From the NCBI GenBank assembly GCA_016987375.1, contig PJRA01000077.1, forward strand, positions 753,744-817,743: a stretch of 64,000 nt of DNA. Direction: 5' to 3'. The notes beneath the pieces are model-generated. The model saw only the letters and a program-made list of their open reading frames with translations, was not told the origin of the DNA and did not search any database. Within the stretch, counting starts at the first letter, position 1; each line of letters begins with the position of its first letter. A program made the translations under genes and the position numbers. This DNA comes from Brachionus koreanus (taxonomy: Eukaryota > Rotifera > Eurotatoria > Ploima > Brachionidae). Below, piece after piece: positions 35,124 to 46,135 of the stretch.

Positions 35124-35785
35124 GCGATTTTTGTATTTTTTTTATTATTTCTATATTTTAGTTAAATATTTTAAATCAATTGAGAGTTAATTTAAAATAT
35201 GTTCTGAAGTAATCAATTATTTGTTTATATATCATTTTTGAAGAAAATCAATTAAGTTATTCAATTAATTATTTAGGAAGCTATCAAGTGTAAAAATCTA
35301 ACAATAAAGTGTAAAAATTTAGCAATCATTAATTAATTTTTTTTACTATCAGTTCAAAAAAAATTACTAGCAGAAAGAAATAGATCTCTTGTTTTAGAAT
35401 TAATTCTAGAATTTGAAAATTTAAATTATTAAAGAAAAATAAACCCAAGTGCTTGTTTAAAATTTAATCATGGGGAGCTCGTAGGTTATCTAGAAATAAA
35501 TTTACGTAAATTTTTTATTTAAAATTTAAAACAGATTTTTTACTTATTTCAATAATTGAATTCATGAAATTTTTCATTTCATATAATAAAAAAAATAGGA
35601 AAATATTAAGACTTGTTTTTTAAAGGTATGAAATAAATTAAAATTTACAAAAAGGTATCAGTGATAAGGAATGATCTCTTTTAAAAAAAATGTGATTTTC
35701 AACAATTAACAAACACATTTCTTACTAAACTTAGATTTTAGTCAAACACTTAATTTAAGTAATTTTATTTATTGCAATTAAAAAT

Positions 35786-36415
35786 TTATAAATTAGATTC
35801 ATTGTTACTTTTGTCAATATTAATATTAATATCGTCAAAGTCAAACTTAAAATTATCATCTCTACCAGGACGTTCCTGTAGATTAAAGGCCGGATTTGAA
35901 AAAACAGTATCGTTTCCCAAATTATTGACGAATAAATCTTCATTCATGATGGTTGTATTTGGTGATGGTGGCCTAGATGAGTGAGTATTCAAGCGATCTG
36001 CCAATGTAATGTACTTATTCTCTTCAAGTTTCGTCTTGCGCCACACATAAAACAAAAACCCAAGAACTATTAAAATTCCGATGCAACCAAAGGTAACTAG
36101 TATGCCAACAACTCTTGCAGTATTGTTCTCAACTGTTGTTGTTGAAAACGGAGTAGTTGTAGTAGAAGTAATATCAGGAATGACTGACTGAGATGTTGAT
36201 GATTCTTTCGTTTGAAAAATAGTTGTAATTAAACTTTCGGTTTGATTTTGTATTAACGTTGAATTTATAAAGTCTGTGACTGAAAGGTCAGTAGTAAAAG
36301 TTGTCATGGTACTCGGTTCGGTTGAAAATTGCATATTTTCTGTCGTGGCTACAGAAGTTTTATTAAAATCCATCAGTACAGTTGCCTCATTCGAGGTAAA
36401 AATAGATCCTGACAT
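35786..36415 (-). CDS. mucin-like single-pass membrane protein (C-terminal exon or complete small gene)
   Basis: From the ATG at 36415 the frame encodes 209 residues. A Ser/Thr-rich stretch with several N-x-S/T sites (about residues 1-100) is followed by one membrane span, VVGILVTFGCIGILIVLGFLF. A basic stop-transfer WRKTK and a 90-residue cytoplasmic tail with SNPAFNLQ and an acidic end come next. It should be a type I surface protein with an O-glycosylated ectodomain, but no signal peptide follows the ATG. A TTTTTTTTCAATTAG acceptor (AG at 36429-36428) lies just upstream and the frame stays open to it, so a preceding exon with the signal sequence is likely. Family not recognised. Confidence 0.6.
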   Translation of the reverse strand: MSGSIFTSNEATVLMDFNKTSVATTENMQFSTEPSTMTTFTTDLSVTDFINSTLIQNQTESLITTIFQTKESSTSQSVIPDITSTTTTPFSTTTVENNTARVVGILVTFGCIGILIVLGFLFYVWRKTKLEENKYITLADRLNTHSSRPPSPNTTIMNEDLFVNNLGNDTVFSNPAFNLQERPGRDDNFKFDFDDININIDKSNNESNL

Positions 36416-36429
36416 CGCAAAGAAATCTA

Positions 36430-38164
36430 ATTGAAAAAAAATGTGATTGATTGTGCAAAAATACAAGATATTATATTTTATTTTTTTCCATTTAATCTCT
36501 TCATTAATTTTAGCAGTGAATTATCTAGATTTGAGATTTTTAAAATTTAAGGTATGAAGCAATTTGTGTAATATAAAAGTATTGTGAAACGATGACGAAA
36601 ACAAGAAAAAATTTTTGAGCATAGCAAAAATAATGAACACTTTAAATTATTGGATCTTGTAGTCGATTTCATAATATTATGTCAAATAAAATTCTATACC
36701 TTTTTGTAATTTTTTATTATTATGCTCAGGTTATAAAAAATAAAAAGCAAATTAATTTTAAATCATTAAAATTCAGATATGAAATTGAAAATTAAATATA
36801 AAGTCTAATTATTTGATAAGAAATCTTTAAAAATTTTAAGAACACCTTTTTCACTCAATTTATTAAGCATTTTAAATAAGAGTTTAATTTTTCATAATTA
36901 TTTAGCTTTGAATGTTGAAATTTTCTAACATTTTTGAAAAAATCAAAATTGATTTTATTTTTTTGTTCGGCTAGAGCTAGCAAAATATATTTTTTCTATG
37001 CAATAATTTTGAATAACTGATTTTGAAATTTTGAAATTTTTTAATATGAAATGTAATAATTTGAAATATTTTTTTCTTTATAACAAGCTTTATATGAAAT
37101 AACAATCAAAAACATAATTTTTCTCTCCGCGTGGTTCCATTTTTTTGTGAAAGATTGTGATTGCACTTGTATTTTCTAAGCTTCTAAAATTTTAATTTTT
37201 TTTGTTTTAAATTTTTTCCTTTTTATTTTTTATAAAAGAATGTTTCCCAGGGTAACTGCTGAAACATAAAATTTGAAAATCGATTTTCAAATAAAAGAGT
37301 AAATATGCAATTATTAGAGTTTGGCCTCGCTTTTTCGAAAATTCTCTGGATTATTCAAATCAGTTATGTAACCTAATTCAAGATTTTGTGACACGCAAGC
37401 CAAATTTTTCTATTTTAAAAAAATATAAAAATCACAAGCTTAATATCCTTTGAAAGAATTCAGAACTGAATAAAAAAAAAGGTCCTCCACTGAGTATTCT
37501 ATTTTTTTATTTCGCCCATAATGAAATATTTAATTTTTTCTTTATTTTTCTTTTCGTTTCTTTTTTACTTTCGTTATTTGATTTAATAACTACATAATTA
37601 ACAAGAATTTGAAAATTTCAATATATGAGTAAATATCTCAACACGAAAAAGTAAATTTAAAAAAACTACTTGAATTCAAGCCGTATAAATATGAAGCATA
37701 TTTTGATTATTTCGGCAAAAATTGTGTAATTCTTAGAAATATGTTTTTTTAAGTTAGTTTCAGATGAAATTTTCAAAATATATTTTGATTTTTACAATTA
37801 TTCTAGACCGAGATTATTTGCATATATCTTTCATTTATTAGGTTGTATTAATAAAATAATTTTTTTTGTTTAATTTTTATTAGTAGATTTTCATAACTTA
37901 TCCCTATACAATAAGAATTATTCGAAATTTTGACTCTTTTAAATTTTTTTTAGTTAAAATTTTATTTTTCTATTAAATAAAGTTCTATAAAGCCCAAAAT
38001 TTATTCAGACACAAATATAAAATTCAAAAAAATAATATGAAATATTTTATATATTTTTCTTGGTGAATCTTTTTAAAATTTTTATTTCAAAAAAGTTAGT
38101 TTGAAGTATAAAGTTAAAATTTTTTAAATAATTTTTTAGAAATTGTATACGTATATAAGTTATA
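36430..38164. other. spacer between the divergent membrane-protein and Ly6-like genes
   Basis: AT-rich. It probably contains both promoters and possibly an upstream exon of the minus-strand gene, which I could not identify. A TTTTTTAG acceptor at 38131-38140 precedes the Ly6-like start by 24 bases. Confidence 0.4.
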
Positions 38165-38590
38165 ATGGTTAAATCAATAATATTGGGACTAACTTTGATC
38201 TTTATCTACATTAGTAAAAGCAATAGTTTAGATTGTTATTCATGTTCTAGTACTGCTGGTGATAGAAATTGTCACGAAGACTCATTTAATGCAAGTACAG
38301 TAAAGGTGATCACATGCCCAGAGGGAGCCGATGTTTGTGTAAGAGCAATTGAAGTTTATGATAAAAACGGAAAGCCCGGAGGCGCTATTTTCCGATCATG
38401 TGGGTCATCAATCAAAGCCTCTAAAGGCGAAAGACTTTCATTAGATCTATATCCTCCATATAATGAATGTACTCAACCATCTCCAATTCCTGTTGAAAGC
38501 AAGCTATTTTCTGGCTCTTATTTTAAAGTTTGTGGTGTTGCTAAAGATCTTGGAAATGGAAAGGGAGAATATGATTTTTCAAATTTATAG
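38165..38590 (+). CDS. secreted Ly6/uPAR-like three-finger protein
   Basis: 141 residues with a signal peptide (MVKSIILGLTLIFIYISKSNS). The mature part opens LDCYSCSS, the Ly6 hallmark, and has eight cysteines in a spacing compatible with a three-finger fold (C24, C27, then RNC, ITC, DVC, RSC, NEC, KVC). The usual CC....CN ending is replaced by NEC...KVC, and there is no hydrophobic C-terminal tail. A GPI anchor is therefore unlikely and secretion is inferred. NAS is a possible glycosylation site. Function unknown; relatives act as receptor ligands or modulators. The single coding exon starts 24 bases after a TTTTTTAG acceptor. Confidence 0.75.
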   Translation: MVKSIILGLTLIFIYISKSNSLDCYSCSSTAGDRNCHEDSFNASTVKVITCPEGADVCVRAIEVYDKNGKPGGAIFRSCGSSIKASKGERLSLDLYPPYNECTQPSPIPVESKLFSGSYFKVCGVAKDLGNGKGEYDFSNL

Positions 38591-39873
38591 AATCATAGAA
38601 ATTTGATGTTTTTTTAGATTTAAAAGTTTTAAAAATTGTTTTAAAAAAAATAAAATTATGATTTCGTTTTTTAAATTTCAGTTTATTGAAAAGAAACTAT
38701 TAAATAGTTAAATGCCAATAAGCTAGTTATTATTGGTCTAATTTTTCTCTTTCAATTTTTTTATTTCTTACTCCCCGGTGCTTTTTTAATTTGTTCATTA
38801 TTTATTTTTTAATAATAGAAATTGAAAATTTAATTTTGACATATTTACTTATGGTTTTAGTAATTTAAATTTAAGAAAAAAGTTTACAAAGATAATTGAC
38901 TTGAATAAATCTAAACTAACTTAAATCAAGATATTGTCAATATTGCAGATTAATATCTAAAATTTTTGTCTTCAAACGATGGTCTTTTGAGTCAACATCT
39001 ATTATATATAAGAGCAAATTACAGGTAAATCTCTAAGACTTAAAGATACTTTTAAAAATTCAAATCATTTAAATTTTTATAAAAAAAAATTTTTTAGTTT
39101 TTATTTAACAAATAAAAAACAAATTTTATTTTTTCATTTTATTATGTCAAATTATTTTTTGTTTTTTATTTTTTATATTCAATAGAGGTTATATTTCTAG
39201 AAATTTATATCAATTTTGATTTTATAAGCTTTTTGTTTATAATTTTAGGTAAAGTTCCAAAATCTATCAATCATATCAAAATTTTTTTTTATTTAGGATA
39301 TAAAAATTTAAAATTAGGAAATTCTTTAAGTTAATTAAGCAAAATTAACTTAAGAAATTGTTTTGAAAATATTTTTATTTATTTTGTTTGAATAATAATT
39401 TAATGCCCTTAATTTTTAAGATGGAATCAGGAACAAACTTCTTTGTAAGGATTAATGGAAAGAATTTTAAAATTTGGAATATAGAAAAGTTGGATGATTA
39501 AAATGCTAAAGAAGAGAAAAATAAACTAAATTAAATAAAAAATTAAGAACCTAATTAGAATTAAAAATTTTTCTTATTTGAATGAATTTTAGTAGAATTT
39601 AATTTTTTTATTCGAATTAATTACAGCTTGCTTAATATTCATAAAATCGTGGTTTTCAATATTTTGCATCATAAAACCAAAAATTTGATTTTTTCATAAA
39701 TTAAGGATAATTATTTAAAAATTTAATTTTTGTTTTAAATAAATTTTTATACATGTTGTTTATATAGATGTTGTTAGTAAGACATGATATTGTTTATCAA
39801 ATCTATCATTATTAACACCTTGAATTATTCCATTGAAATATGCTTAGCACTTGAAAATGCAGTAAAAAGAAAA

Positions 39874-40095
39874 TTAACACTAGAAGGACCAAACATTTTT
39901 TCATGTTTTTTAATTCAAAAATATTTTATAAAAAACTGAAATAATTTTTTAAAGTAATATCATTTTTTAAAGAAAATTTTAAAATCTACATAATTCAAAA
40001 AATATAAATTTATTTGAAAAATCCATTCAAAAGAAACGAGGATTTAAAAATTTTTCCAACGAGTCAAATGACTCGTTTGATGCTTCCAGTGTTAA
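39874..40095 (+). mobile_element. TTAA-flanked MITE family A, copy 1 (222 bp)
   Basis: It begins TTAACACTAGAAGGACCAAA and ends TTTGATGCTTCCAGTGTTAA, imperfect inverted ends with TTAA on each side. It is the same length as, and highly similar to, the reverse complement of 50184-50405. The TTAA target and CACTAGAA ends suggest mobilisation by a piggyBac-type transposase (inference). A palindrome, GAGTCAAATGACTC, sits near the right end. Confidence 0.75.
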
Positions 40096-40609
40096 AAAAT
40101 CTATTAGTTTATTCTCTTATTTTTAAAGATTTATCGATTATTATTTTGAAAATAAATTCCTAATTGCAAGAGATCAATTCAATGATGTATTTGACTTTAT
40201 CGATAATAAATCTGAAGATAATGATGCATTTAGTCATATTTAGTTTTGGACATCTTATTTTTTTTTTCTAAGCTTTATTTTTGTTCAATAATTCTCAAAA
40301 AAGCATAACAATTAAGGTAAATCCCATCAAAAAATTAAATGGCTTAAACTTTTTGATGGTGACAAATTTTATTTTTTTGTCTTGCAAAAATAACTAAAAA
40401 TGATGAGAAATTTACTATACATTTTTGACTATAAAAAACTAATTTTTCTGACAAAGAAACTAATCGCTTAACAAATATTTTAATTAAGATGACTATTTTT
40501 AATTGAGAAAATAGAGGCTATTTTATAGAGAAAAATATTTATTTAAATAACAATAATTAATTAATTGAATGAAAAAATATATTAAGAGCAAAATAATTAG
40601 AAAAATAAA

Positions 40610-40737
40610 ATAAATTTTTTAATTTTTTTCTGATTTTTTCTTTTCAGTTGATGATTTCTATGGCCTTCCTTGTTTTCTCGGTAAATCGACCGTTGCTTCA
40701 GCAACAAATGCTCTATTAGCGCCTTTTGATTCGTGAG
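40610..40737 (-). pseudogene. transposase-like coding remnant at gap edge
   Basis: The minus strand reads GANRAFVAEATVDLPRKQ, then GRP, a stop, and KSSTEKKKSEKN. GRP.KS.. with a basic tail resembles the GRPxKTxSAL segment of the Mutator-like relics at 17455 and 23714. It is truncated by the assembly gap. Confidence 0.25.
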
Positions 40738-41565
40738 NNNNNNNNNNNNNNNNNNNNNNNNNNNNNNNNNNNNNNNNNNNNNNNNNNNNNNNNNNNNNNN
40801 NNNNNNNNNNNNNNNNNNNNNNNNNNNNNNNNNNNNNNNNNNNNNNNNNNNNNNNNNNNNNNNNNNNNNNNNNNNNNNNNNNNNNNNNNNNNNNNNNNNN
40901 NNNNNNNNNNNNNNNNNNNNNNNNNNNNNNNNNNNNNNNNNNNNNNNNNNNNNNNNNNNNNNNNNNNNNNNNNNNNNNNNNNNNNNNNNNNNNNNNNNNN
41001 NNNNNNNNNNNNNNNNNNNNNNNNNNNNNNNNNNNNNNNNNNNNNNNNNNNNNNNNNNNNNNNNNNNNNNNNNNNNNNNNNNNNNNNNNNNNNNNNNNNN
41101 NNNNNNNNNNNNNNNNNNNNNNNNNNNNNNNNNNNNNNNNNNNNNNNNNNNNNNNNNNNNNNNNNNNNNNNNNNNNNNNNNNNNNNNNNNNNNNNNNNNN
41201 NNNNNNNNNNNNNNNNNNNNNNNNNNNNNNNNNNNNNNNNNNNNNNNNNNNNNNNNNNNNNNNNNNNNNNNNNNNNNNNNNNNNNNNNNNNNNNNNNNNN
41301 NNNNNNNNNNNNNNNNNNNNNNNNNNNNNNNNNNNNNNNNNNNNNNNNNNNNNNNNNNNNNNNNNNNNNNNNNNNNNNNNNNNNNNNNNNNNNNNNNNNN
41401 NNNNNNNNNNNNNNNNNNNNNNNNNNNNNNNNNNNNNNNNNNNNNNNNNNNNNNNNNNNNNNNNNNNNNNNNNNNNNNNNNNNNNNNNNNNNNNNNNNNN
41501 NNNNNNNNNNNNNNNNNNNNNNNNNNNNNNNNNNNNNNNNNNNNNNNNNNNNNNNNNNNNNNNNN
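40738..41565. other. assembly gap (828 N)
   Basis: Run of N. The long open frames across it are artefacts. Confidence 0.95.
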
Positions 41566-41879
41566 ATTTTTTTTTGCAATATTATAGCTAATTTTTAGTA
41601 GTTTATAAATAAATATATATATGATCCCCTGATCATTTGCATGAACGGGCAAGTTAACTTAACTTTTGTCTATTTACTTATGCATCACCCGTTAGTAATT
41701 TTCCATGGTGTTTTTTCAAGGCGTTGTAAAAATTGTTTGCATTGATTTCTATTATCTGCTAGCTTTTTTACTCTTAGTTCATTTAAGAAGTTCAAAGTCT
41801 CAAGCCAAGTCCAAGTCAAAGTCAAAAATTTTTATTTTAAATTTTTATTAATAAACATTTACTGTTTATTTTTTACAAA

Positions 41880-42056
41880 TTGATCTTCCACACTGCAATT
41901 ATTACCCAGTCGAAACCGGTCCCCCGTTTTTTGATGAAAGGGGTTCCCCGTATTACAGAGATATTTTGAAGATTTTTCCACCATTAGCGGGTTTTGAACC
42001 CTCGATCCTCTGCTTGCATGACTAACACAAACCGCTCGGCTTTACAGGCTAGTCAA
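41880..42056 (-). mobile_element. tRNA-derived SINE, copy 1
   Basis: The reverse complement matches 44016-44190. It has a tRNA-like head with box A (GCCGAGCGGTTTGTG) and box B (GGGTTCAAAACCC), then the shared body with ATCTTCAAAATATCTCTGTA and CCGGTTTCGACTGGGTAA. Confidence 0.75.
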
Positions 42057-42829
42057 GTAATAATGAGTGCTCAATAATGCTTGTCCGAAACTTAAATTAA
42101 GAAAAAAATATATGATAGTGTTAAGATAAAATAACGAAAATTTACAGTCTTATACATAAATCTATCTTTTTTTCGAAAATTTTAGTGGTTTATCGATTTT
42201 TAACTTTTCTCTTATGTCCTGCGCTCAGATGTGACACATATCTTGATCCGATTTGTCCTCGGGAATCAAGTAAATTGAAAATTTGATATACAATTTTGTA
42301 AAGAATTTTATTCTGATTAAAATGAGCTATATTTTATTTTAATCGGATGATTTTTGCAGAAGTTATGATGAAAAATCATCAAAATTTTAAGGATTTATTA
42401 AAGTAAATATTTAGCAAAATTATCGCTTTTTTTAAATATCTTTTGATCAAAATTAGATATTGGCCTGAAATTTTACACATATATTATCTAAAATATAAGC
42501 TATTAAATGAACCTCTAAAATATTTGAATGCTTGATTTTTAGGACTTTTTTACGAGTTTTTTTAAATTTAGGATATGGTTCCTTAAAAAGATGAATATTT
42601 CAACAATTTTAATATTAAGTTAATATGAAAAATATATCGTTCAAAAGCTTAATGCCTAAGCTACAAATTAATATATAATAGTTGTCCAACAATTCAATGA
42701 AAAAATAATAAATCTAAAATTTTATTTTTATTTTAATCTTGTTTTGCTTTAAATTGTATCTAATTCGCTCCATGTGCACCATTTCCACTCATGTCCATTT
42801 TTGACTTACAATTGAAATTCGATTCGATT

Positions 42830-43860
42830 CGAATTTGGTATTAAAGGCTCCAGACAAATAAAAACAAAGACAAATAGAGCTGAAAATATTAGAGTTTCTG
42901 CTTTAGTTATTGGTTATGCTTCAGGTGAAAAAATTGACATTTTTTATCTTATTCTACGAAAAATCTACTTACCTTCATACGCCAGCAGTCGATTTAAAAG
43001 TTAAACATAAATTAATGCTACGTTCGACAAACATTTGATATGCGAATATACAAGAACTATTCTAGTTGATTACATCCCTAAGAATAAACTTGATGTGGTT
43101 TATTTATTTCTTGATACTGGGCGATAACCGAATTAGTCAAAAAACATCTAGCTTAGCTTAAATGTTATTCCAGTTTACATTCCACATTCATACAAACCTT
43201 ATCCAACGGACGTTTGCGAGTTTGCAACATTAAGAAAAGCATATAATAAAAAATGAAATTAACGATTTTTTAAATGGAATCAATGTGTGATTAAAAGTTG
43301 TAATCTCAAGCTTGTAATTTACAAGATAGTTTGATTTGCATTTGTTTTTAAATCACATATTAAAAAATAGTTTGACAATTTCAATCTACATTGATGATAT
43401 CGATGTGAGTGATGAAAAAGAAGCATTTTATACGAATGACGATTGTTTATTTGAAAAACAAACACATCCAAAATACATCTGAAAGTAAAATATCAGAAAT
43501 TAATGAATTGTCATTCTTCAAGTCATTTCACTAATTAAGTAGACGAGGGATATCTTGGATGTCGGATATTTCGTCAATAAAATCACCATCACCAATAGCA
43601 TTAGCACAGTTATCAGAGAGCCATTTCACAACACAAATTTGAATTCCCTTTAACATCAGCATTACCAACACAATCAACATCAAGTTCATTTCACTCATCA
43701 GGTACCCTGCCAATTTCATCGACTAATATTTCGGCTTCTCAAAATTTTCCAACATCATCTTCCATTACAAAAGCCCAGTTATCGATGTCAAATACAAAAG
43801 AAAAAATTATAGTATAGAACCAAGATTAACCGAGGAACAAAAGACAGAAAAAAAATATCT
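42830..43860 (+). pseudogene. pogo/Tigger-type DDE transposase relic
   Basis: The + strand reads EFGIKGSRQIKTKTNRAENI then RVSALVIGYASGEKIDIF from about 42828. This resembles the first-Asp region of pogo-type transposases (G.K.V...T...E..RVTVL..A.ASGEKLP). Further on come NVIPVYIPHSYKPYPTDVCE then FATLRKAYNK near 43165-43250 (third catalytic region) and a serine/threonine-rich tail in shifted frames. Many stops and shifts are present, so it is dead. It sits between two SINE copies in opposite orientation. Confidence 0.55.
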
Positions 43861-44015
43861 TTTTAATTTGAAAATATATACCAATTAGTAATTTTTTTAT
43901 CTCTTTAGAATCTCTAATTTAATCAATTTTTGACTCATCATTTCTATAGGTTTTTGGAATTTTACCACCGCGTCAAAACATGAAAAGCGCGTTTTTATGC
44001 ACGCATCCTAAAGAG

Positions 44016-44190
44016 AAGCCCGTATAGCCGAGCAGTTTGTGTGTTAGTCATGCAAGCAGAGGATCGAGGGTTCAAAACCCGCTAATGGTGGAAAAATCTT
44101 CAAAATATCTCTGTAATACGGGGAACCCCTTTCATCAAAAAATGGGGGACCGGTTTCGACTGGGTAAAATTTGCAGTTTAGATGATCAAC
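44016..44190 (+). mobile_element. tRNA-derived SINE, copy 2
   Basis: The tRNA-like head starts at GCCCGTATAGCC. Box A is TAGCCGAGCAG at 44025-44035, and box B is GGTTCAAAACC at 44069-44079. The spacing is right for an RNA polymerase III internal promoter. The body carries ATCTTCAAAATATCTCTGTA, CCCTTTCATCAAAAAA and CGGTTTCGACTGGGTAA. Open frames of about 80 codons on both strands here are by-products of the repeat. Its 3' boundary is uncertain. Confidence 0.78.
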
Positions 44191-45046
44191 TCGATGCAGT
44201 AGCCTCTGTGTCAAATCGGAGCTGTTGCTCAAAAAAGGTACTTGAAAAGGAGATGAGCGCCTCAAAGAGACCGATTTTAACATAGAGTGGATGGTCGCTT
44301 ATAAGTGAACTAAAATCTGAGAATCAAAAGTATATTTTTTCAACAATTTATGTCTTTTTAAAGTGTAAAATGAATCATTTACTTAGATTTGAAAATTATT
44401 CTTTACTATCGAACAATTATCAATTTATGATTTTTTTTTTGAATTTTGAAATAGAGAATGAATAGAAATACAAATTGAACAATAATATCTATTTTTTTAA
44501 TAAAATTAAAATTAAAAATAAATTTTTTTTTTTATTATGCTAAAACAACTAAAAAATAAAACATAAATAAGATTAGATTTTATTTTTGATTAAGTTGATT
44601 TTAAAAAATAGATTTTAAGATTCATTTTAGGCATAAAAAAGTGCATCATCATCATTTTTTTATCGTTGATTCAATTTATTAAAAAAAGGAAATATTTTTG
44701 TTCATTTTGTATTTAATTTTAAAATTTTTTTATAAAGTCTAGCATAATATTTTCATTGAAGAACAATGAATTTACAAATCCAAAAATTAAGTTAAATTAA
44801 AAAAGTTATTGAGCATTTGGTTTCAAAAAATAAGACAAATAATAACACTCGTTTTTTTTTGCTGTGCAATTATTCTAATTTTCTTATCCTTTTTTGTTTT
44901 TTATTTTCATATACATGAAAAATATAATTCGCACATGGGTTTAAAAGAAAAATTAATTTCAAAATATAAAAACAAAATATAAAATTTGAATAAAATCAAC
45001 CTTTCTAGAAATTGAGAAAAAGATATTTCTATAAATAGTTTAAAAG

Positions 45047-46135
45047 ATGGCCAGCGAATTGACCGAAAAGATAATCAAACAAATCGAGTACTACTTCGGT
45101 GATATTAATCTTAGCAAGGACAAATTTCTACAAGAAGAGACTCAAAAAGATTCCGGATGGGTCTCGCTTGAAACGATGGTTAAATTCAACAGACTGAAGC
45201 AGTTAACCACCGACTACAAAGTAATTGTTGATGCTCTCAAGCAGTCGACCTCAGATCTTCTCGAAATCGACGAGGAAAATTCTAAAATTCGTCGAGCAAA
45301 ACCATTGCCAGAAAACCTAAGTGAATTTGAAACCAACTTGAAACAAAACACAGTATATGTAAAGGGTTTTTCGATAGAAATGTCTCTGGACGATTTGTAT
45401 TCATTTTTCGAACAATACGGAAAAGTTCTTCAGATTTTTATGAAGCGATTTCCATCAACAAGACAGTTTAAAGGCAGTGTTTTTGTTACTTTTGAAACAA
45501 ATGAACAAATGAAGAAATTTATTGAATTAGAGGAACTCAAATATAATGACCAAGTGTTGACTAAAGAGCTACAAGAAGAATATTTGAAACGAAAGGCTCC
45601 ACAATTTGAAAAAATAAAAGAAAATAAAGCCAAAAAAGAACAGCAAAAATTAGAAAAAGTAAAACAACAGCAAGAGGCTGAACAAGCTTTTTTAAAAGAG
45701 CAACAGATTCCAGGAGCTATTCTGCATGTTAGTAATGTCCCTGGCGATGCCAGTCGCGAATCTCTTAAAGAACTTTTTGATAATTACGGAAAGGTCAAAT
45801 ATTCGGACTTCAGCAAGGGCCAAAATGAGGCCTATATAAGATTTTCAGAGGAAAATAAGGCAAAAGAAATATTAGAAACAATTAAAGAATTAAAAATGAA
45901 AGATAATCTTCTTGAATTAAGAGTTCTTGAGGGAGAAGAAGAAGAAAAATACTGGAAAGAAATAATAAGACGATTGTCAGAATCAAGAAATAAGTCGCAT
46001 AAAGGCGGCCGAAAAGCAAAAAATGGTCGCAAAGGAGGCAATAGGAATAAGCGTTCGTTGAATGAAGATCAAGATAATGATGACAAACCCGCTGCAACTG
46101 AAGAAAATAATAAAAAGTTAAAAACTGATGATTAA
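45047..46135 (+). CDS. SSB: La protein (RNA polymerase III transcript chaperone), intronless
   Basis: 362 residues (human La 408). La binds the UUU-3'OH end of new RNA polymerase III transcripts in the nucleus and protects and folds them. The La motif spans about residues 5-85 (QIEYYFGDINLSKDKFLQEE, W-V-S, FNRLKQLT). RRM1 covers about 98-178 (NTVYVKGF, FEQYGKV, FKGSVFVTF). A K/E/Q-rich helical linker follows. The second, xRRM-like domain covers about 225-310 (GAILHVSNV, LFDNYGKVKYSDF, AYIRF) with a long alpha helix. The tail is basic, with a likely nuclear signal (GGRKAKNGRKGG, NKRS). One uninterrupted exon. A CTTTCTAG acceptor ends 38 bases before the ATG, and CTATAAATAG lies in between, too close to the ATG to be an obvious TATA box. 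Confidence 0.95.
   Translation: MASELTEKIIKQIEYYFGDINLSKDKFLQEETQKDSGWVSLETMVKFNRLKQLTTDYKVIVDALKQSTSDLLEIDEENSKIRRAKPLPENLSEFETNLKQNTVYVKGFSIEMSLDDLYSFFEQYGKVLQIFMKRFPSTRQFKGSVFVTFETNEQMKKFIELEELKYNDQVLTKELQEEYLKRKAPQFEKIKENKAKKEQQKLEKVKQQQEAEQAFLKEQQIPGAILHVSNVPGDASRESLKELFDNYGKVKYSDFSKGQNEAYIRFSEENKAKEILETIKELKMKDNLLELRVLEGEEEEKYWKEIIRRLSESRNKSHKGGRKAKNGRKGGNRNKRSLNEDQDNDDKPAATEENNKKLKTDD

Larger units (their letters stand above)
32822..35131 (-). mobile_element. complete Merlin DNA transposon with 8-bp target-site duplication
   Basis: The element is 32830-35123 (2294 bp). Its ends are GGGTCTTCCCTG and CAGGGAAGACCC, flanked by identical GCGATTTT at 32822-32829 and 35124-35131, the 8-bp duplication expected for Merlin. 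The terminal inverted repeats are 119 bp with a single difference. Extra TGTGACCAGG units lie inside each end. The only gene is a three-exon transposase with all catalytic residues and no disruption. The near-perfect ends, perfect duplication and intact gene point to recent, possibly autonomous, transposition. Confidence 0.93.
38591..45046. other. 6.4-kb gene-free region with repeats and assembly gap
   Basis: No host gene seen. It contains MITE family A (39874-40095), a transposase-like relic against the gap (40610-40737), an 828-base gap (40738-41565), SINE copies in opposite orientation (41880-42056 and 44016-44190) and, between them, a pogo-type transposase relic (42830-43860). The 44300-45000 part is featureless AT-rich DNA with a CTTTCTAG acceptor at 45001-45008 before La. 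Confidence 0.55.

Noticed and set aside
40597..41652. Open frames of 280-350 codons on both strands
   Set aside because: They are made almost entirely of N from the assembly gap at 40738-41565.
44025..44090. Functional tRNA gene
   Set aside because: Boxes A and B are present but a proper acceptor stem and anticodon arm could not be folded, and the sequence recurs with a shared non-tRNA body, so it is a SINE head.
44037..44285. About 80-codon open frames on both strands
   Set aside because: They lie within the tRNA-derived SINE and its flank; the GC-richer repeat simply lacks stops.
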